This document shows positions 22,761 to 25,773 of a stretch of DNA of 25,773 bases, piece by piece (within the stretch, counting starts at the first letter, position 1; every line of letters begins with the position of its first letter). Position numbers and translations under genes: made by a program. The notes below the pieces were generated by a model, which did no database searches, was not told the DNA's origin, and saw nothing but the letters and a program-made list of their open reading frames with translations. Source of the DNA: an uncultured Ruminococcus sp. (lineage in GTDB: Bacteria; Bacillota; Clostridia; Oscillospirales; Ruminococcaceae); NCBI GenBank assembly GCA_910579835.1, contig CAJTWQ010000023.1, positions 1-25,773 on the forward strand. Reading direction: 5' to 3'.

Positions 22761-22789
22761 TTGACTTTTTTTAGAAAAAGTGATATAAT
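22761..22789 (+). promoter_or_regulatory. Promoter of the tRNA-Gln/tRNA-Leu unit
   Basis: TTGACT (22761-22766) and TATAAT (22784-22789) are 17 bp apart with an extended -10 TGA. The first tRNA starts about 30 nt downstream. Confidence 0.85.
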
Positions 22790-22818
22790 ATAAAAGCTGA
22801 ATAAATCAGTAATGATAT

Positions 22819-22894
22819 TGGGGTGTCGCCAAGCGGTAAGGCAGCGGACTCTGACTCCGTTATTTCGAGGGTTCAAATCCTTCCACCCCAACCA
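22819..22894 (+). tRNA. tRNA-Gln (anticodon CTG)
   Basis: The 7-bp acceptor stem TGGGGTG/CACCCCA, a D arm GCC...GGC, an anticodon stem GCGGA/TCCGT with loop CTCTGAC, and a T arm GAGGG-TTCAAAT-CCTTC form a normal cloverleaf. The anticodon is CTG, reading CAG. The 3' CCA is encoded (22892-22894). Confidence 0.95.
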
Positions 22895-22898
22895 TATG

Positions 22899-22948
22899 AT
22901 ATATCTAAACAAATCTGAACTATATTATTCAAATTTGTTTAGATATAT
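22899..22948. repeat. Perfect 16-bp inverted repeat between the two tRNA genes
   Basis: ATATATCTAAACAAAT (22899-22914) is exactly inverted at 22933-22948, with an 18-nt loop. It begins 5 nt after the CCA of tRNA-Gln and ends 10 nt before tRNA-Leu. It is AT-rich and has no T-tract, so a processing stem in the joint tRNA precursor is more likely than a terminator. Confidence 0.75.
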
Positions 22949-22957
22949 ATAATTAAT

Positions 22958-23042
22958 GCGAGTGTGCTGGAATAGGCAGACAGGCACGTTTGAGGGGCGT
23001 GTGTCAATCGACGTATGGGTTCAAGTCCCATTACTCGCACCA
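22958..23042 (+). tRNA. tRNA-Leu (anticodon GAG)
   Basis: This 85-nt tRNA has the long variable arm of tRNA-Leu. The acceptor stem is GCGAGTG with ACTCGC plus a terminal G-U pair; the anticodon stem CACGT/GCGTG closes the loop TTGAGGG with anticodon GAG. The T loop is GGGTTCAAGTCCC and the 3' CCA is encoded (23040-23042). Confidence 0.95.
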
Positions 23043-23071
23043 TATTGTGACTATAAAAAGATGTTCATAGG

Positions 23072-23099
23072 AAAAAACCCTAAATCAGGGTTTTTTTAT
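23072..23099 (+). terminator. Intrinsic terminator after tRNA-Leu
   Basis: AAAAAACCCT (23072-23081) pairs with AGGGTTTTTT around a 5-nt loop, and the T-run and ATTT follow. It ends the tRNA unit 30 nt after tRNA-Leu. Confidence 0.85.
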
Positions 23100-23173
23100 T
23101 TCTGAATGAAAATGACAAGCCGGGTAAACAACAAGAAATACTGTTCATCATCAAAAGCTGTACGAATATGAAA

Positions 23174-23206
23174 AAGCGGTTCTCTTTCCAGAGAGCCGCT
23201 TATTTT
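23174..23206. terminator. Bidirectional terminator downstream of yabR
   Basis: A 12-bp stem (AAGCGGTTCTCT at 23174-23185 with 23190-23201, one T-G pair) has a TTCC loop. The plus strand continues ATTTTT and the minus strand TTTTT, so it can stop both read-through from the tRNAs and the yabP-yabR operon. Confidence 0.82.
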
Positions 23207-23276
23207 TAAAAGAAAAAATATGTCAGAAACCGGAGGTCAAAAAACATCGCTTCAATCCTCCGCAGCTCCTAACTTC

Positions 23277-23738
23277 TCACTTTCTTCGTGTTCCGTTCTT
23301 ACGATCCGTACTTCTTTTAAGGTCGCACTGGCGTTCCTCACTGGTCTGCTTAAAGCGGGACATCATATCCTCAAAAGACATCTCAGAAAGCGGCTGCTGC
23401 TTTTTAGGTTCCCAGACATTAGCTCTGCTGCGATTATTATGACCGCCGTCCCCTTGCCTCTTCTGATGCTGTCTGGGCTGAGAAGAAGCGCTCTTTTCAC
23501 CGTCCATAGCCTTTTTAATGGACAGACTCACCTTTCCGGCCTCGTTTATGCCGATAACCTTGACTCTGACTTCCTGATTTTCCGTAAGATGATCTCGGAT
23601 TTCATTAACAAATGTGTTAGCGATCTCCGAAATGTGCACCATACCCGTTCCGCCGCCGTCAATATCGACAAATGCGCCGTACTGGGTTATACCCTTGACC
23701 TTACCGTTGTAGATTTTACCAATTTCCAACTGCTGCAT
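23277..23738 (-). CDS. yabR: S1-domain RNA-binding protein (YabR/CvfD type)
   Basis: The 153-residue protein has one S1 domain at about 1-76: EIGKIYNGKVKGITQYGAFV, then TGMVHISEIA and GKVSLSIKKA. The rest is a polar, basic, probably disordered tail rich in Gln, Arg and Lys, ending RRK. Such proteins bind RNA or ribosomes and act in translation or stress control. AAAGGAGTT precedes the ATG at 23738, 23 nt after divIC. The order yabP-yabQ-divIC-yabR is that of B. subtilis, where spoIIE follows; here a terminator and tRNA genes follow instead. Confidence 0.9.
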   Translation of the reverse strand: MQQLEIGKIYNGKVKGITQYGAFVDIDGGGTGMVHISEIANTFVNEIRDHLTENQEVRVKVIGINEAGKVSLSIKKAMDGEKSASSQPRQHQKRQGDGGHNNRSRANVWEPKKQQPLSEMSFEDMMSRFKQTSEERQCDLKRSTDRKNGTRRK

Positions 23739-23761
23739 ATGTATATATAACTCCTTTAAAA

Positions 23762-24067
23762 TTAATCCCTTGATGTATCGTAGAATCTTCGCTCGTCCGG
23801 GTAGGCGTAGCCCCGCTCTTCCATAGCGATCCTTTCAATGTAAACTGACATATCGTCGCTTTTAAGGATTTGCTGAAGATCGGCATTTTCCATCTCATAT
23901 GCGTCAATTTTATTCTGAATGGAAGCAAGCTCCCGTTCTTTTCCGGCGCAGTCCCTTTCGGTTGTATAAATAATCACAACGCATCCGGCAACAACAGCCA
24001 CAGCCAGCAGTCTGACAAGCAGTTTATTGAACAGACCTTTTTTTTCTTGCTTTGACCTTTTTGGCAC
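23762..24067 (-). CDS. divIC: Septum formation initiator DivIC/FtsB family (GTG start)
   Basis: DivIC is a bitopic division protein that works with FtsL and DivIB at the septum. The 101-residue protein has a basic cytoplasmic N-terminus, one membrane helix at about 17-35, a coiled coil at 40-70 (REL...QNKIDAYEMENADLQQIL), and the family C-terminus ARGYAYP-like stretch RGYAYPDERRFYD. The most likely start is GTG at 24067, which overlaps yabQ by 44 nt; GGGAA lies about 14 nt upstream, which is far, so the start is less certain than the gene. Context between yabQ and yabR is conserved. Confidence 0.88.
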   Translation of the reverse strand: MPKRSKQEKKGLFNKLLVRLLAVAVVAGCVVIIYTTERDCAGKERELASIQNKIDAYEMENADLQQILKSDDMSVYIERIAMEERGYAYPDERRFYDTSRD

Positions 24068-24590
24068 TTTTTGTCACGTTCCCTTTCTTTTTAGATTCTT
24101 TTTTATTATACAACAAATATGGTTGTTTTAGCAATAGTATTCCGCATTTTTTAATAAAATTAACAGTATTTTTGGAACATCCCACAAATTTGGGTGCTAC
24201 TTTTTTACTTATAAATATACAAAAAGTTCTTAAAGGCCATGAAACGATCCATATAATCTTTTTTACAAAATAACACAGTTTTTTCATAGTGCCGATAACT
24301 ATGCTGCCCACCGTTGCAAGATACAGCGCAAAGCCGGCAGCATTACCGATAACGAAATAGAAACGCAGCTCGCCTCTTGAAGCAGCAGAAGCAAAAGCGG
24401 ACAGGAATATGCCGTAAATTCCAAGAAAAACGGCATCCTCCGCAAAAACCATCCACCCTCTGTGCGGAAACATAACTCTCAGCGTCCGAAAAACATCGTA
24501 ACCAACTCCCAGCAGCCCTCCAAACAAACAGGAAAGCCCAAAAAGCGTCAGTTCCTCATGAACAGAGAAAAAAGTCTCCGGAACGTTCAT
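24024..24590 (-). CDS. yabQ: Spore cortex biosynthesis protein YabQ
   Basis: YabQ is a membrane protein needed for spore cortex formation in B. subtilis. The 188-residue protein begins MNVPETFFSVHEELTLFGLS. It has hydrophobic helices at about 14-33, 44-65 and 75-95, with the family segment GVGYDVFRTLR between the first two, and a Lys/Arg-rich cytoplasmic tail. The ATG at 24590 overlaps the yabP stop (ATGA) and follows GGGGAG; the frame is open further upstream inside yabP, without a ribosome site. The divIC start lies within its last 44 nt. The match is by helix layout, motif and position. Confidence 0.88.
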   Translation of the reverse strand: MNVPETFFSVHEELTLFGLSCLFGGLLGVGYDVFRTLRVMFPHRGWMVFAEDAVFLGIYGIFLSAFASAASRGELRFYFVIGNAAGFALYLATVGSIVIGTMKKLCYFVKKIIWIVSWPLRTFCIFISKKVAPKFVGCSKNTVNFIKKCGILLLKQPYLLYNKKESKKKGNVTKSAKKVKARKKRSVQ

Positions 24591-24865
24591 CGGAATAGTC
24601 TCCCCAGCGCTGAAATAGGCCCTCTGCGGTCTTTGTCTCCATAAACCATAGACCATATATCGCCGGTTACGGTCATATTTCCGGTCTCTACGCTCATTGT
24701 GTCAATATGCAGCTCCCGTCCCTGAATAGTCAGTTCTCCCAGTTCGGTATACAGGCTTATGGTCTTTTCGTCGAAGCTGTCAACATCCGTCACACCGGAT
24801 ATACTCATGCTCCTGCGGTTTTCAAGAATAATATTATGATTCTGCTTTACGGTCTTGTCCGACAT
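24587..24865 (-). CDS. yabP: Sporulation protein YabP
   Basis: The 92-residue protein has the YabP fold signature: HNIILENRRSMSISGVTDVD, then FDEKTISLYTELGELTIQG and RELHIDTMSVETGNMTVTGD. Members are needed for proper spore formation and are made in the mother cell. It has no membrane segment. GGAGGT about 8 nt upstream supports the ATG at 24865. A promoter-like 12-mer shared with spoVM lies 30 nt upstream, while no sigma-A -35 box is seen at the right distance. It starts the yabP-yabQ-divIC-yabR operon. Confidence 0.92.
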   Translation of the reverse strand: MSDKTVKQNHNIILENRRSMSISGVTDVDSFDEKTISLYTELGELTIQGRELHIDTMSVETGNMTVTGDIWSMVYGDKDRRGPISALGRLFR

Positions 24866-24894
24866 ATCAATGTACCTCCGCTTATAAGATAGTA

Positions 24895-24906
24895 CATTAT
24901 ATTCAC
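24895..24906 (-). promoter_or_regulatory. Putative sporulation-type promoter before yabP
   Basis: On the minus strand the sequence reads GTGAATATAATG, identical to the 12-mer before spoVM. The -35 position for sigma-A, 17 bp upstream of TATAAT, reads TAATAA and does not fit. A sigma-E -35 box is not clear either. Confidence 0.4.
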
Positions 24907-24990
24907 GAAAAACTGATTTTATTATTACTTCAATGCATTTGGTATTGCTCCGCGTGCGAAAACATTAAACTAATCCAGCGCCGCGCTATT

Positions 24991-25773
24991 TTAATAGGCT
25001 TTTCCCCAATAAACCATACACTTTGCGGGCTTACCGCAGCACACGCAGTTTCCGGAAATACTCTCCTGCTTAAAGGGGATGCATCGTGAACCGACGCCTG
25101 TCTTCTCCTTTATTTCGTCCTCGCAGGCTTCCTCGCCGCACCACATGGCCTTGATAAAGCCGTCGCCCTTTTCTTCAAGAGCCTTGGTTATCTCCTCAGG
25201 AGTCTCACAGCTGTAGGTTCTGCTATTCATATTTTCAAGAGCCTTATTGTACATTCCGTCACGAGCTTCAATAAGCTTATCGGCAACGGCTTTCTCAATT
25301 TCGTCAAGAGAAACGATAGTTTTCTCTCCGCTCCATCTTGAAGCGATAACGCACTGACCGTTTTCAATATCCCTCGGTCCGATCTCCACACGGAGCGGCA
25401 CGCCTTTCATCTCGTACTCCGAGAACTTCCAGCCGGGAGAATTATCGCTATCATCCAGCTTTACACGAGCTCCGGCTCTGGAAAGACGTTCTTTCAGCTC
25501 GTTTGCCTTTTCAAGAACCCCCTCTTTATGCTGGGCAATAGGAATAATAACTACCTGAACAGGAGCTACAGCCGGAGGAAGCACAAGTCCCTCGTTATCG
25601 CCGTGCGTCATGATAACTGCGCCGATAAGGCGTGTAGTAACTCCCCAGCTTGTCTGGTGAGGATATACTCTCTTGTTTGACTTATCGGTATACTGAATGT
25701 CGAACGCCTTTGCAAATCCGTCTCCGAAATAATGGGATGTTCCTGCCTGAAGCGCCTTTCCGTCATGCATAAG
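24991..25773 (-). CDS. proS: Prolyl-tRNA synthetase, C-terminal part (runs off right edge)
   Basis: ProS charges tRNA-Pro with proline. About 260 residues are visible and the frame is open past the right edge, so the start is outside. Seen are the class II motif 3 region (SWGVTTRLIGAVIMTHGDNEGLVLPP), the anticodon-binding domain (VVIIPIAQHKEGVLEKA to about residue 165), and a C-terminal zinc-like domain with CGEEAC, SRCIPF and CVCCGKPAKC, ending in WGKAY. This ending is that of the archaeal/eukaryotic-type ProS found in a subset of bacteria, including many Clostridia, and differs from the E. coli-type enzyme. The stop TAA lies about 125 nt before the yabP start region. Confidence 0.93.
   Translation of the reverse strand, partial: LMHDGKALQAGTSHYFGDGFAKAFDIQYTDKSNKRVYPHQTSWGVTTRLIGAVIMTHGDNEGLVLPPAVAPVQVVIIPIAQHKEGVLEKANELKERLSRAGARVKLDDSDNSPGWKFSEYEMKGVPLRVEIGPRDIENGQCVIASRWSGEKTIVSLDEIEKAVADKLIEARDGMYNKALENMNSRTYSCETPEEITKALEEKGDGFIKAMWCGEEACEDEIKEKTGVGSRCIPFKQESISGNCVCCGKPAKCMVYWGKAY

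Noticed and set aside
24977..24987. AGCGC/GCGCT inverted repeat after proS as a terminator
   Set aside because: The loop would be one nucleotide and no T-tract follows on the minus strand, so it cannot form a normal terminator.

Overview
The window looks like the chromosome of a low-to-mid GC Firmicute (Bacillota, class Clostridia), most like Ruminococcus or a relative in the Oscillospiraceae. This rests on gene content, on gene order that closely follows Bacillus/Clostridium chromosomes, on AGGAGG-type ribosome binding sites and consensus sigma-A promoters, and on the presence of remA, prkC/stp, spoVM and yabP/yabQ. The genus is an inference; no rRNA or other species marker is present. Nearly everything is core chromosome. 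No prophage, integrase, transposase or CRISPR array was seen.

Region 1 (1-14045) starts with the tail of an unidentified gene and its terminator. A strong promoter at 109-137 then heads a tightly packed co-directional operon: yicC, remA, gmk, rpoZ, priA, def, fmt, a YugP-type metallopeptidase, rsmB, rlmN, stp, prkC, rsgA, thiN and the 28-codon spoVM. Most joins are 1-8 nt overlaps or gaps of a few nt. The operon links nucleotide supply and transcription (gmk, rpoZ), replication restart (priA), N-terminal formyl-methionine handling (fmt, def), rRNA methylation and ribosome maturation (rsmB, rlmN, rsgA), and PASTA kinase/phosphatase signalling. It matches the B. subtilis order up to spoVM, except that rpe is missing between rsgA and thiN. 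A 160-bp imperfect palindrome that looks like a MITE or structured RNA lies between spoVM and the terminator.

Region 2 (14071-16637) has purA behind its own promoter, followed by a membrane protein with five APVLDD-like repeats, and ends in a bidirectional terminator. Region 3 (16766-18129, minus strand) holds pspA with a perfect consensus promoter, a 54-codon membrane protein gene directly downstream, and an unpaired Phd/YefM-type antitoxin. Region 4 (18227-20575) holds htpG under a perfect CIRCE operator, a small glutaredoxin-like gene, and a terminator. Region 5 (20582-22719, minus strand) holds a DUF2975/XRE pair and a diacylglycerol kinase-family gene.

Region 6 (22761-23206) is a tRNA-Gln/tRNA-Leu pair with a long perfect hairpin between them, then two terminators. 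Region 7 (23277-25773, minus strand) is the conserved yabP-yabQ-divIC-yabR cluster, followed by the 3' part of proS, which runs off the right edge. spoVM plus yabP/yabQ argue that the organism, or a recent ancestor, makes endospores. The two sporulation loci share an identical 12-bp promoter-like sequence at nearly the same distance from their start codons.
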